Made by a program: the position numbers and the translations under genes. From Lepas anatifera (Eukaryota > Arthropoda > Thecostraca > Lepadidae): a stretch of 64,000 nt of DNA. A model generated the notes under the pieces. The model was given only the letters and a program-made list of their open reading frames with translations, was not told where the DNA came from and searched no databases. Below are positions 36,501 to 47,411 of the stretch, in pieces. How positions within the stretch are numbered: position 1 is the first letter of the stretch; each line of letters begins with the position of its first letter. Location of the stretch: NCBI GenBank assembly GCA_034440635.1, contig JAOTON010001919.1, forward strand, positions 1 to 64,000, in the 5' to 3' direction.

Positions 36501-37955
36501 CTGTCTTTAAGGCTTCAAAGCTTTCTGGGGAGTTCATTGTCATTATTTTTTCATGAGCAGCAGTTACATTCTTTATCAGTTCTTTTTCCAACATTCGCCT
36601 TTTTTGCGCTTTGCTTTTGCAATACTGAACGGTTTCTCCCAGTATTAACATGATTAGTGTTTCGTAGAATAGGGTATCACTTATCTTAAATTGAATGACA
36701 GGGAAGTTTTCTATGTTGGCGACGAAGTCTTCATTATAAACCGGAACAGCATACTCTAGAACAACCTTTCTTATACAATCTTTTACGAGGTCTACGTATT
36801 GTTCTTCTCCCAAGACAGATTGGTTAAACTTCCATATACCGGGACCGCGTTCTTTAACTACATTTTGAATTCGCAAAACAAGCATATCGTGATCTGTTCT
36901 ATACCCTGGCTTTATCAAAACGTCTTGAACACTGGGCATCAAATCGTTATCAATAAAGAACATATCTAGCCTTGCCCCTTTAAACGGGTTATGCCTTCTC
37001 CAGGTGTAGCAGTTTTTATCTGGGTTTTTGCTTCGCCAAACGTCGAACAATCTGTTTTCATTTACAAATTCTAAGAATCTTTGTTTTGCGTATGTGTTAT
37101 ATTCACGAGAGTAGTTATGAGAATCCTTAACTGAATCAACAACAAAGTTAAAGTCTCCTCCTATGATTATGTGGTCTGAATGAATAGGGTCTAACTCTCT
37201 GATCAGCCCTTTGTAAAATTCTGGTTCATCACTGTTGGGGCCATAAATGCTTACAAATGTAAAAGTTAACGTACCAATTCTGCTTACAATGAAAACGTAA
37301 TTTCCACTTTGAGAATGTTTTTCCATCATTGTTTCGTGTTGAATTTTGTTTCTTACAAGAACGCTTGTGCCTCGACTCCTGTTAGAAAATGTCGCATGAT
37401 AGCACTTTCCACGCCACAGACTATCGAAATACTGCGTAGTGTCACCAGTTAAATGAGTGTCCTGAAGAAATATAATATCAATATTTGTATTTCTAAGGAA
37501 ATTCATCACATCTCTACGTTTTTTTACTTGGCCCAAACCTCGGCAATTCACGGATGCAATCGTTAATTCAACCATTTAATTAGGGAATATTCGTGATTGC
37601 GAAATTTACGAAAGAATCTTAAGCAAAGTAATAGAGGCCTTACTAGCCACTCTTAACCAGCTTGGTTGTTGGTTCTGTTCCAACTGTACATGGTGTGCAT
37701 CGTGTTGTGAGCGATACCGTAAGTCTGGAAGAGATCTCGGAACTGAAACGCGATAAGTGAGGTGAGGGATGCACCTGTGAAATATAATACAAAACGTAAT
37801 ATGAATGCTGACACTCAACTGCAAGCGACATCCAGTGTCCACGGAAGTATTGATAGTACTGACATTTGTCGGACATCTCGCTTTACGCCGTGAACACATG
37901 AGCGTTTAGATGGCGCTAGTGGTCGACACAGCAGGCGTGCTGCCGGGGCCCGGGT
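33523..37955 (-). mobile_element. LINE T, Tx1/L1-like, 15-bp TSD, inserted in gag of P
   Basis: Minus-strand element flanked by GTTGAAATCTCTGTT at 33508-33522 and 37956-37970. The 3' end on the coding strand is a short A-run against the left duplication, unlike the trinucleotide tails of the other LINEs. It contains a ~280-bp 3'UTR, ORF2 (33800-37575) and ~380 bp upstream that shows no recognisable ORF1, so it is 5'-truncated or has lost ORF1. It belongs to a different clade from every other LINE in the window. Confidence 0.92.
33800..37575 (-). pseudogene. LINE T ORF2: AP-like endonuclease and L1-type reverse transcriptase
   Basis: Met at 37575 starts MVELTIASVNCRGLGQVKK, the L1/Tx1 endonuclease start. 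IDIIFLQDTHL, IIGGDFNFVVDS, TWRRHNPFKGARLDMFF and YRTDHDMLV follow. A coiled linker leads to the RT: KGKTPGSNGFPVEFF, EGLITMIPKGGK...WRPISLLNVDFKI, MAADFEAAFETVSW (Asp), GIRQGDPASGYLF and the catalytic QYADDTIIF. The C-terminal half (34999-33800) has the CTLCTNNIETITHLFWHC finger. There is no RNase H, as usual for this group. Frameshifts near 36015, 35860, 35305 and 34960 inactivate it. Confidence 0.92.
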
Positions 37956-37970
37956 GTTGAAATCTCTGTT

Positions 37971-38345
37971 GACGGTCAGCCCTCTACCTCTACTCCTGCC
38001 TTTTCTCCTCTGTCCGATAATCAGCCCCCTCCGCCTCCCCCACCGCCGCCGACGTCGGTTGCAGCTGTCAGGAGGCAGTTTGAGGGGTCACGGAGGGAGG
38101 ATAGCACTAGGGGAAGATCTCCCACCAAACGTGTGGCATCCGGGACTCCTCCAGGCCAGCCACAACCTTCTAAAGCCCGAGCAGCATCAATAGGGACATC
38201 TAGGCCTGGGGCATCGTCTCGACCCAGGCAAAGTGGGGTGCCCTCTGCGCCCCCAAAGAAAACCTATGGGCCAGGAGGCCCATACTGGAAATACCACGTA
38301 GCTCCTCTGGTAGGTGCTCACCCTAACTTCCACCCCCATCATTAA
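37971..38345 (+). pseudogene. LINE P gag, C-terminal part
   Basis: Continues in frame with the part before LINE T once one duplication copy is removed: DGQPSTSTPAFSPLSDNQ, a run of ten prolines, TSVAAVRRQFEGS, RGRSPTKRVASGTPPG and the Arg/Ser/Pro tail. It ends ...HPNFHPHH-stop at 38345. ORF2 starts ~118 bp later because of a local duplication. Confidence 0.85.
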
Positions 38346-38465
38346 CACGTTTTTGGCGCTACTGGTATTTCCAGTATGGGCCAGGAGGCCCATACTGGAA
38401 ATACCACGTAGCTCCTCTGGTAGGCGCTCACCCTAACTTCCACCCCCATCATTAACACGTTTTTG
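38265..38465 (+). repeat. ~90-bp direct duplication with inverted spacer at the ORF1/ORF2 joint of P
   Basis: 38265-38354 is repeated at 38375-38465 (period 110 bp) with one clear mismatch. The 20-bp spacer ACTGGTATTTCCAG is the inverse of GGAAATACCA inside each copy, so the joint can also fold as a hairpin. The second copy carries the start of ORF2. Confidence 0.9.
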
Positions 38466-38722
38466 CAGTGGAACTGTCGTGGAATTCGCACCAGCGCCGG
38501 GGATCTCCAGGCTTCTATAAGATCCAGGGGACTGGCAGCTATATGCCTGCAAGAAACTAAACTCTCAGCTGAGATCCCATTCTCCCTTACAGGTTTTTCA
38601 ATATTTCGAAAGGATTTACAACGTAACCCAGTCGCCCACGGTGGTGTTGTTCTCGCGATCAATAATTATATACCAGCAAAGCAAATCTCACTCCAAACAC
38701 GGCTGCAAGCCGTGGCAGCACG

Positions 38723-38783
<61 letters not shown>

Positions 38784-41700
38784 CTCGAAGGCAGATTTCG
38801 CTCTGCTCTATATACCTACACCCTGGGATAGACATGCCCACTCGTGAACTAAATTTGCTTATATCTGAGCTACCACCGCCCATCCTTCTCTTGGGAGACT
38901 TTAATGCTCACCACACCGCTTGGGGGTGTGAAGATATTAACTCTCGGGGTCGGCACCTCGATCATTTTATCCAGGGTGTGAGCCTTTGTATTTTAAACAC
39001 CGGAGCACCAATACATCTTACGATTCCATCCGGTCGGGAATCGGCATTGGATCTTAGCCTTTGCAGCCCAGAGCTATCTGCTCTGTTTATTTAGCTGGGC
39101 TGTGTGCGGTGACCCCATGGGAAGTGACCATTTCCCTGTTTTAGTGACTTGTGACAACACATCTGTTTTAGGCACGAGACCGCAACGTTGGAAGATGAAA
39201 AATGCTGATATGTCCTTATTTAGCTCCCTCGTGGATGACTATTTGGAAACCTTTTCAACCCAAACACCGTTCACAGTCGACCAATTTACAGCTATCCTCC
39301 GAGACGCTGCTTATGCTTCTATACCGCGAACATCAAAAAACCCTCGGCGACCACCGGTACCGTGGTGGAGCATGAAATGTCGTGACGCTGTCCGAGAGTG
39401 GCGGCGCGCTTACAGACAGTTTAAACGAAATTCCACTCAGCAAAACTTAAATATGTATCGGAAATCTCGAGCCGCCTGCAGGCGCACAATAAAACAAGCA
39501 AAGAGAAAATGTTGGAGAGAATACGTAGGTAAACTGAATCGATTTACGCCATTGTCCCAAGTGTTTGGTCAAATCCGCCGTATCGAAGGCAGGTCGGTCT
39601 CCACACCACTACCAACTTTGCAGATTGGTGGTAGGAATATATTCAATCCATCAGAAGTAGCCGACTGTATAGGAAATGCGATTGCACAGCGCTGTAGTTC
39701 AGTTAGGGAGGATGTCTCATTTATGCGATATAAAACCCTAGCTGAACAGAAAAGTATACATTTTGGAACCACCAGCACACTGTCATACAATAAGCCCTTT
39801 ACCTTGCATGAGCTAGCGGCAGCCATTCGTGGGCTCCACCCTGTGGCCGAGGGCCCGGATTTAATTCACAATGATATGTTTAAAGCACTATCGCAGAGCG
39901 CACTCAGGGTACTGCTGGCCTCATTCAATATGATATGGGAGTCCGGCGAATTTATACCGGCGTGGCGGGAGGCTATAGTGATACCAATCCTTAAACCTGG
40001 TAAATCTGGATTGGACCCTTTGCACTTTAGGCCGATCTCGCTTACCTCGTCCATGTGCAAGTTGTTCGAAAAAATGGTGAATGTAAGACTCGTTTGGTAT
40101 TTGGAAAGCCGGGGCATCATCAATAACAACCAGTGTGGGTTTCGTAGAGGCCGCAGTACGGTGGACCACTTGGTATCACTTGACACCTCAGTGCGAATTG
40201 CATTTAAAGAGAGGCGTCACCTGGGAGCCGTCTTCTTTGACGCCATTGCCGCTTATGATACAGCGTGGCGACATGGTATCCTTTTAAAGTTGCATAAGTG
40301 TGGTATCAGAGGTCAGATGGGGTTCTTTATGAAAAATTTTTGACTGATAGGACGTTCCGTGTCAGAGTAGGTGGTACATACTCAAACACCTTTTACCAAG
40401 AAGAAGGCATTCCGCAGGGGAGCGTCTCTAGTATCTGCCTCTTCGCTCTGGCCATAAATGACGTCACACATTCACTCCCACCTTCCATTCAGGCATCCAT
40501 TTTCGTGGACGACATCGCAGTATGGGCAAAGGCTTGAACAACGCCGGCACTTTTCCCGTCAGCTCCAGCTGGCCGTTAATTGTCTGGAACGCTGGAGTAA
40601 AAAAACGGGCTATACTTTTCGACTGAAAAAACCGCGGGTGTCCATTTTTGTCGCAGGCGCAGGGCCTGTGCGGAACCAACGGTATCCTTGCGCGGCAAAA
40701 CTATCCCTTTTCAACCGACGGAAAAATTTCTCGGGGTGACATTTGATAAACGGCTAACTTACAGCACACACATTAGGAATGTCCGTGACAAGTGTTTCAA
40801 ATCCTTAAATGTCCTAAAATGTGCATCTCGTCTAGCGTACGGAGCTGACAGGAAAACACTTCTCACTTTATATTGGTCCCTTTTCCGTTCCAAGATGGAC
40901 TACGCCTGTTTCGTCTACGACTCTGCATCGAAATCAGCCAAACGGTGTCTGGATACGATCCATCATAGCGCACTCAGAGTAGCTACAGGAGCATTTAGGA
41001 CCACACCACGCGCCAGCCTGCTGGTGGAGGCTAACGAGCCACCCCTCTCAATGATACGACGCATGCTGGGACAGCGCTATGCGTACAAACTGGCCCAGTC
41101 TCCGCCCCATCCCACGTACAACGCCGTTTTCTCGCATGACATGCTGCGTTTGTTTGTGAACAGCGAAAGGGGACTCCCCTAGGTGTGCGTGTGCATCGCC
41201 TCTCGGGCGAATGTGGTATCCAACGCCGTATCATAAGTCGCAGCGAGCTCTCGGATATCCCACCATGGGAACTAATACCACCACAGGCTGACACGACTCT
41301 TGCAGGCAGGACAAAATCTGACACGGCTGCTTTGGAACTTAAATATTTAGCCCTCGAACACATCGCAAAATATGCAGATTATGTCCAGTTTTTCACCGAT
41401 GGATCAAAACCTGAGTTCGGCGTGGGATGTGCTTTTGTGACTGACTCAGTGACTAGAAATTTCTCACTGTCACCTTTTTCATCTGTCTTTACCTCGGAAC
41501 TTACTGCATTAGACAAAGCTCTCTGTTTCATAGAAGTCAGTGACGACACCAGAAATGTAATTTTCACCGACAGTCTTAGTAGTGTCCAGGCTTTGAGTGC
41601 TTTTAATCCAAGTGACTGGCTCGTATTAAAGATTGTTCTCCACCTAGCTCGACTCGCCGAACAGGGTAAGGATATAACCCTCTGTTGGGTGCCGAGTCAT

Positions 41701-42207
41701 GTCGGTATCCGACTGAATGAAGCGGCTGATGCTGCAGCCCGGCGAGCTGCTCAGAGACCCTGTAGAAGAAGACAGTCGATTCCTGCTCGAGATCTTTTCC
41801 CACATATATCTGGTCACCTTCGCAATGTATGGCAACAGGAATGGCAGGAGCAAACAAATAACAAGCTCAGGGTAATAAAACCCAACATTGGTGAGTCGCT
41901 GTCCTCTATGCGCTCCCATCGCCGTGAGGAGGTGGCTCTCTGCCGTTTGCGAACTGGCCATTGTCTGGCCACTCACCGATACCTGCTATGTGGCGAACCC
42001 AGGCCTTACTGTCGGCGATGCGCGACCCCCTTGTCGGTGCGGCACGTCCTGGTGTCTTGTCCGGAGTATGATAATCTCAGGCTTTCACATTTCGGGCCAC
42101 GTCTTCTCACACTGTCTCATCTGATTGGCCCGGACTCGGACATGATTGAGAAAGTGCTAGATTATCTAAGAGCAGCCGATTTCGTGATTTTATTTGACCC
42201 GGGCTGA
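38463..42207 (+). pseudogene. LINE P ORF2: endonuclease-RT-RNase H
   Basis: Starts TFLQWNCRGIRTSAGDL; the ATG used by G and E is absent (ACG). The endonuclease is cut by a (TA)n run at 38727-38781 and resumes at ISLCSIYLHPG, then LLGDFNAHHTAWG and GSDHFPV. RT: PPVPWWSMKC, CGFRRGRSTVDHL, FFDAIAAYDTAWRH, PQGSVSSICLF, FVDDIAVW. The thumb and RNase H follow: FFTDGSKPEFG, SELTALDKA, FTDSLSS, WVPSHVGIRLNEAAD. The end is CRRCATPLSVRHVLVSC and a stop at 42207. Breaks lie near 39095, 40320, 40537, 40700 and 41184. X is a near copy of its RNase H. Confidence 0.88.
38727..38781. repeat. (TA)n microsatellite inside the P endonuclease
   Basis: About 27 TA units with one AAA interruption. It separates LQAVAAR from ISLCSIYLHPG, replacing about five to seven codons of the endonuclease. 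It arose after P inserted, since homologous ORFs lack it. Confidence 0.95.
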
Positions 42208-42499
42208 GGACTTGTGCTTTGATAGGGAGTGACAATGTGAATGTGTTTTTTTCTACGAACTGTGTTGGTTAAGCTTTTTGGAAATCCCCCCTTTTGTTAC
42301 CACTCTCTGAGGACCGATTGGACTGATGTGAACCTTCTTTTTACTATTTTGATTACAGACACAACTAACTGCAAGGAATAAGGGTAACAAGGGAGTGTTC
42401 AGCGGATGTATATTTTACGTTGTGTTTTACTGGCAGTGACATGGGCGCTATATGACCTTTAGGGTTGGCGCGCCCTTAAGCCCAAATCATCATCATCAC
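42208..42499 (+). other. 3'UTR, 3' hairpin and tail of LINE P
   Basis: About 290 bp ending with ATGGGCGCTATATGACC...TTGGCGCGCCC (stem GGGCGC/GCGCCC) and the tail ATCATCATCATCAC up to the right target duplication (42500-42511). Confidence 0.85.
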
Positions 42500-42511
42500 A
42501 ACCCATCTGAT

Positions 42512-43329
42512 GCCGTCCTAGCTAGTCGGGTGCCACCTTTTTATCGCCGTTCCCTAGAATCCACGAGTATAGTAGTCAATGTGTATAATTAAGGGTGCCT
42601 AAGCATCACAAGACTTTTTAGCGATGGCTCATTCCTCCTAAACTCCATTTACAAGGGGAGTTTGCATTGTGCTCTTATTCCCCATCTATTCAAGATTAGT
42701 TCAGGGGCACCCTAGTGTGGATCAGAGCCCTCCAGAGCAGCTGCCCCCAGTTGTGCCTCCAGGGACTAGACTAGCTCAGTGGCATCCCGAGATTATGGAA
42801 GTTGGCATTGTATTCTTATTCTCTGCCTATTCAAGATCAGCTCAGGGACCTCTGATGTGGAACAGAGCTCCCCAGTGCAGCTCATATTTCGCCCAGAGAC
42901 TAGACAAGCTCAGTGGCCCCTAGAGATGGGGTTATCAGACTAGCTTAATGAGCCCCCGCAACACTTTAAGGCGCCTGATCACCTCAAGGGGCCTCAGGCC
43001 AACTTAGGGAACTCTAACAGGCTCAGCGCCCAGACCAGCTCAGGGTACCCCCAAGCCCCATACCAGCTCAGGGTACCCCCAGGAGCCAGATCCGCTCTTG
43101 GGCCTCAAATCAGTTCAGGGGCTATAAGTCAGGTCAGGAGACAAGATCAAATAAGGGACACTAAATCAGCTCAAGAACCTTTCATCAGCTCAGGGATCCC
43201 GATCAGCTTAGGAGCCCCAGAGCTGCTCAGGAAATCACATATTCAACTTAGGAGGCCTAGGTGAGCTCAAAGAGTACCAGATTAGCTCAAAGGGCACCAT
43301 ATTAGCTCTAGAGGGATCAGAATAGCTCG
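42512..43329. repeat. Degenerate CAGCTCAGGGG-type repeats between P and arm 2
   Basis: Short degenerate repeats with AGCTCAGGG cores, the reverse complement of the family on the left side of P. A ~110-bp near-duplicate (ATTGTGCTCTTATTCCCCATCTATTCAAGAT... at 42665 and again at 42805) is visible. No gene seen. Confidence 0.6.
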
Positions 43330-44545
43330 GAGGGCATCTCATGGGCTCAGGAGGAATAATTATGGTTCAGGAGGTACCAGATCGACCAAGAAGTTGCCCA
43401 GATTAGCTCGGGGTACGATCAAGTCAGGAGACTCTTTATCATCTCAGGAGCCCCATACCAGCCCAGGGGCCCAGACCTTCTCAGGATATCCTTTTATCAA
43501 CCCAGGAGGCTCAGATCAGCTTAAAGGGCACCTGATTAGCTCAGGGGCACCCGACTAGCTCAGAGGGCATAATATGAGTTCAGGAGGCACAATAAGGGAT
43601 CAGGGGATCGACTCAGGGTGCATTATTTCACCTCAGTGGGCAACATATCTGTTCAGGGGGCACCAGATCTATCAGCTCCTATCCTCTAGACCAGAGCAGG
43701 GGCCTAGATCAGCGCAGGGAGCACCCTATCAGCTCAGGGGACAAGGTATTAGCTCTGTGGTCCCGACCAGCTCAGGGGTACCAGATCAAGTCAGGAAGCA
43801 CTTAAAGGGAATGTGGCACCTTGGTCGAATCCTGGAATTTAGTGAAATTAGGCGTACTCTTAGCCAAAAATAATGAAACCACTCATGATTTGTCTGAAAA
43901 ATGTTCAGAAAGCTCAATATTTTGTTTTTAAAAAATTTTCCTCTAGGAAAATAAATTAATATCTGCCTGTGGATGATGTCATGATCTGACCACCACTACC
44001 ATACTTGAAATGCTTCAAGGGCTTCGATTGGCTGATGCTCATCGTGACGTCAGCATATGTCGTCACACCAGCAGCTCACAACAATGGCAGCCCGGCGAGG
44101 GGTTGATGAGGGGTTAGTGTCAGGTAGGTTTGAGCTTTTTCCTACGGAAATATCGAGTTCCAAGACAAAGGACATATGGAGTACTGGGTTTTCCGACCTG
44201 CTTTACAACTTGGCTATCTCCGTTAAAATCACCTTATGAAGTTGCCACATTCCCTTTAATTAGCTCAGTAGCCCCATACCAGCTCAGGGGTCCTCATCAG
44301 CCTCGGCGGGCCCAGCTCAGCTGAGGGCCCCAGAGCTGCTCAGGAAATCACGTTATCAACTCGGGAGGCTCAGATTAGCTTACTTGCGTATCTACTTGCT
44401 TTTTATTATCAGAGAGACGCTTCCTGTTAGCATAATGACAGCTCTTTTCGTAAAAATACCGATTCTGATATCAGGGATGCCACTTCTTTCTCTGACTGAC
44501 AATTTCCTGATAATGCGTCATCGCAGATTCTTCGAAAAACTTCAC
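43330..44545 (-). repeat. Inverted duplication, arm 2
   Basis: Reverse complement of 24732-25530. Examples in mirror order are TCGACCAAGAAGTTGCCC (43384), GCGTATCTACTTGCTT (44385) and AGATTCTTCGAAAAACTTCA (44524). It carries a 450-bp TTAA insertion absent from arm 1. Homology stops at CGTGGCGAAC near 44550. Confidence 0.85.
43806..44255. mobile_element. 450-bp MITE with TTAA duplication
   Basis: Inverted ends AGGGAATGTGGCACCTT (left) and AGGGAATGTGGCAACTT (right, opposite strand), one mismatch in 17. TTAA lies on both sides (43802-43805 and 44256-44259). Arm 1 of the inverted duplication has the same flanks joined by a single TTAA (25017-25022 region), so insertion and duplication are directly shown. 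There is no coding capacity. The TTAA specificity points to a piggyBac- or Kolobok-type helper. Confidence 0.93.
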
Positions 44546-44559
44546 CGTGGCGAACGTTT

Positions 44560-46079
44560 GTGAAATTTGATCTTATCTCCCACTCACCGTAGCATAGATT
44601 GTCAGCAATATTATCTTGGAAAATCATGCGCCCTGCATATTCTGTACTCAAATCAATGCGACTCCTTTTTTGCTGGCGTGCTGAGCAACTGTCTTGCGTT
44701 TCTCGGGTAATAGTGACATTTTTGCGCTCATCAGAGCTGATAGAATATAAACGTTATTTGTTAAGGCTATGCATCTTGGTTCCAAGACTCTTTCTACAAA
44801 AAAAACGCAGCACAAATATTATAGATCATGATATTTCAATCAGGTCCCACAATGTAATATCTATTCAGGACCTAAACTCTACCAGCAAAAACACCATTCC
44901 ATCGCTTCACATCCACTCTAACCTCGAGCTACTCGTGTAAGACTTGTCTACAATACATCAACCCTGCGCACGTGGATTCAATTTTTTGCGGTGCCTCATA
45001 ACAACCCCATTGGATATGACCTAGAAAACAATATATTTCAACATTTCTAAGCCTAACGTCTTACTTCCTAACTGACGAGATGTTCAATTTCGGCATTGTC
45101 CGCTGGCGTCTTTCTCGTGTTTGTTAGTGATTCGCCATTTGCAAGCCTCCTGCACTATTTTTTCGGTAATCTTTTTTTAAAGGTTCAAGGTTAGCGACAG
45201 AAGCAAGCATAGTCTGGCATTTGCATGTAATATATCTTTGGACGTGGGCTATGAAGGTCAAATGTGGGTAATGATCTTTTGATCTCAACTCCTAAGGTTT
45301 AGTTCTACAATGGAAGAGACCGGGTAAACACGGGGGTACACTGCGCTACCGTTCATACCAGAAAACATATGCTCAGGCGCACAGCATACCTCTTCAGTTT
45401 TTATACGGGAGCTGCAATGCGGCACATAATAACTACAGGCGGACCAAATTACTCCCAAACATCACTGCCAATAATGGTATTGCAGTGCGCTACATTTTGC
45501 ATTGGACCACACATATACATATGTTTTGATGAACGGCCATAACTTTTGAAATAATCATTATTGTCTCACAAAACTTTTTGTTAATATATCAAACATGTGC
45601 AGCATTATATCTGCAAAATTTAGTGTTTGTTAACTGAATTGAAGTTAATCTACTTGAGTTTAACTGAAAGGGGTGTAACGATGTCCCTCAGGCGATGTTG
45701 CACGTGCTTGAGTATTGGGCAGGACACCCATTGCGCAATTTCCTATTCAATATGGAGAACAATGGTTGATTTCAATCAGGAAGATAATATTTAGAACTAT
45801 TTGCTTATCCAATCAGTTGTTACCTGCGCTGAAGCAAGAAGCTAACAGCTCGGACAAAGTTCCCACATTAGCTTGAAAACAGTGCATTTGCACGTGCTCA
45901 GATATGACGTCATATCTCAATAACACTTCTAGGTGTCTAAACAATTTTTGGAGAAATTATACTGAACATGTTAAGCGACATGTGTGCAAAGTTTCACGGT
46001 TGTTCGTTTGACCCATACAGAGATACAGGTTTTGAGCCAGAAGGGGTGTTGACGTACACCCCTTTCGCTGAGCTGCACG
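44560..46079. other. Non-coding DNA, no features recognised
   Basis: 1.5 kb of moderately AT-rich unique-looking sequence. Short frames exist but none shows a conserved motif. It lies downstream of the CNDP2 exons (gene on minus strand) and may be intronic DNA, but no CNDP2 exon was seen here. Confidence 0.4.
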
Positions 46080-46226
46080 CAGGGACGTAGGAGCCGCGGG
46101 GGCAGGGGGGCAGCTGCCCCCCAACTTCCATGATTCTTAACCATTAACCCTATGGCGTTGAATGGAAAGAAATGACTTGAAAATTCCCGCTGCCCCCCAA
46201 CTTTGAACATAGTTCCGACGCTCCTG
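46080..46226. mobile_element. 147-bp MITE, hAT-like, 8-bp TSD
   Basis: Flanked by GCTGCACG at 46072-46079 and 46227-46234. The ends CAGGGACGTAGGAGC and (opposite strand) CAGGAGCGTCGGAAC are imperfect inverted repeats. An internal GGGGGGCAGCTGCCCCCC palindrome and a second CTGCCCCCCAAC copy are present. Related termini lie at 19164 and 23695. Confidence 0.82.
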
Positions 46227-47411
46227 GCTGCACGTGCCAAAAATGACGTGATAGGACCAAACCAGAATACAGAAACTGACATGTGTAGAAGCAGTGTATT
46301 TTGAGCTTGAAAATTATATAATGTTTTTTTCCACGAACGGTGTTTTTAGCTTAGTTATAAGCCATTTAATTCCAAGAGGCAAGGGCCGATTTTGCGCGTG
46401 CATCCTTTGACAAATGCACCTCCTGCGGACAACGAGTAGGTGCTGTATCGGTTGCCCACTCAAGGTCATGATCCTGAATCTTCAGGGATTTCATTTCTGT
46501 GCAACAACCTTTTACAACACGCCGGACAGCTTTTTGCACTTTGCCCCCGGGTAAGAGCAGGTCTGTCAATGCCGATCTTCACTTGATAAGTATAACTTAC
46601 AGAAGCTCAAAAGTACTGCTAATAATGCAGTTTCCATGCATTCAGGCTGAAATGATGTCCTTCGCCATAAAAGATCCAGTACACCAGTCACTCGGAAGGG
46701 CTTGGGAATCCCCAGCTTGTACCCTTTCTAATGTTCACCACTGTTCGGCGTTGAAGAAGACTCAAAATTTTCACCAAATACGACACGTAAAATAATAACG
46801 GTCTTCGCAGTAATATGTCGTGCACCTAAAAGGCGCTTGCCTTGCCTCCGATGGAGAACTGCATCGGAGACCCCAACGCATGGGCTGGATTCTTACTGAG
46901 CTCGAGCGGCTTGACTTTCTAGTCAGGAAAACCGTCTTATTTCATCTATACTACCACTAGACATCAGAATTAGATCGTTTGATTCAGCTGATATTATCGA
47001 GGATTAACAATTGAACTGATTAAAATTTGGTAGCATGCGATCCTATCTGCGTTTGCTGCACTAGGGCTTAAAAATAAGGCTCGAAAATATATAATGATAA
47101 ATAAGATGATCAGAATACCGTAAATACAGTGTAATTATCGGCATGATGTTGGTAATAACTATTGGAAAACGCTTAAAGTTCATTTTCCATAAATAATTAC
47201 GAATTTGGCCTCCCTGAGTTTTTGCCACTTTCTGCCACTTTTTGCCGGTTTAAACCGGTAAAAACCGGCTGGCGGCAGAAACCCCTCTCAACTGGCAAAA
47301 ATGCCAACCCTGCCCCAAGCCAGTACTAATACCAGTACATCATCATTAACTAGGGCCAGTACCATGTCCTAAGCGGCAGTACTCATATTCCGGATACGAC
47401 GGCTGGCAGCG
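46227..47411. other. Non-coding DNA, probably CNDP2 intron
   Basis: No recognisable gene. A palindromic cluster at 47240-47275 (CCGGTTTAAACCGG and neighbours) is the only structure noted. On the minus strand it lies directly beyond the minisatellite, so it probably belongs to the same CNDP2 intron. Confidence 0.4.

Larger units (their letters stand above)
25578..42499 (+). mobile_element. LINE P, plus-strand, near full length, split by LINEs M and T
   Basis: The only plus-strand LINE here. It is bounded by a perfect 12-bp duplication (25566-25577 and 42500-42511) and has an (ATC)n tail. Its own parts are 5'UTR 25578-26708, gag in three pieces (26709-27420, 32929-33522, 37971-38345), ORF2 38463-42207 and 3'UTR 42208-42499. 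Removing M and T leaves about 7.0 kb. The extra ~460 bp (25578-26035) beyond the common 5' start of B suggests that P keeps more of the true 5' end than any other copy here. Confidence 0.9.

Noticed and set aside
34000..37600. LINE T as a host endonuclease or polymerase gene
   Set aside because: It has target duplications, an A-run end, several frameshifts and the L1/Tx1 domain order.
44427..44651. Minus-strand frame of 74 codons (GEVFRRICDDALSGNCQSEKE)
   Set aside because: The copy in arm 1 of the inverted duplication has a stop and a length change in the same frame, so no coding constraint is visible.
46366..46569. Minus-strand frame of 67 codons before the minisatellite, considered as the next CNDP2 exon
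   Set aside because: It does not match the CNDP2 segment that should follow (the RWRYPSLSLHG region) and has no convincing splice sites.
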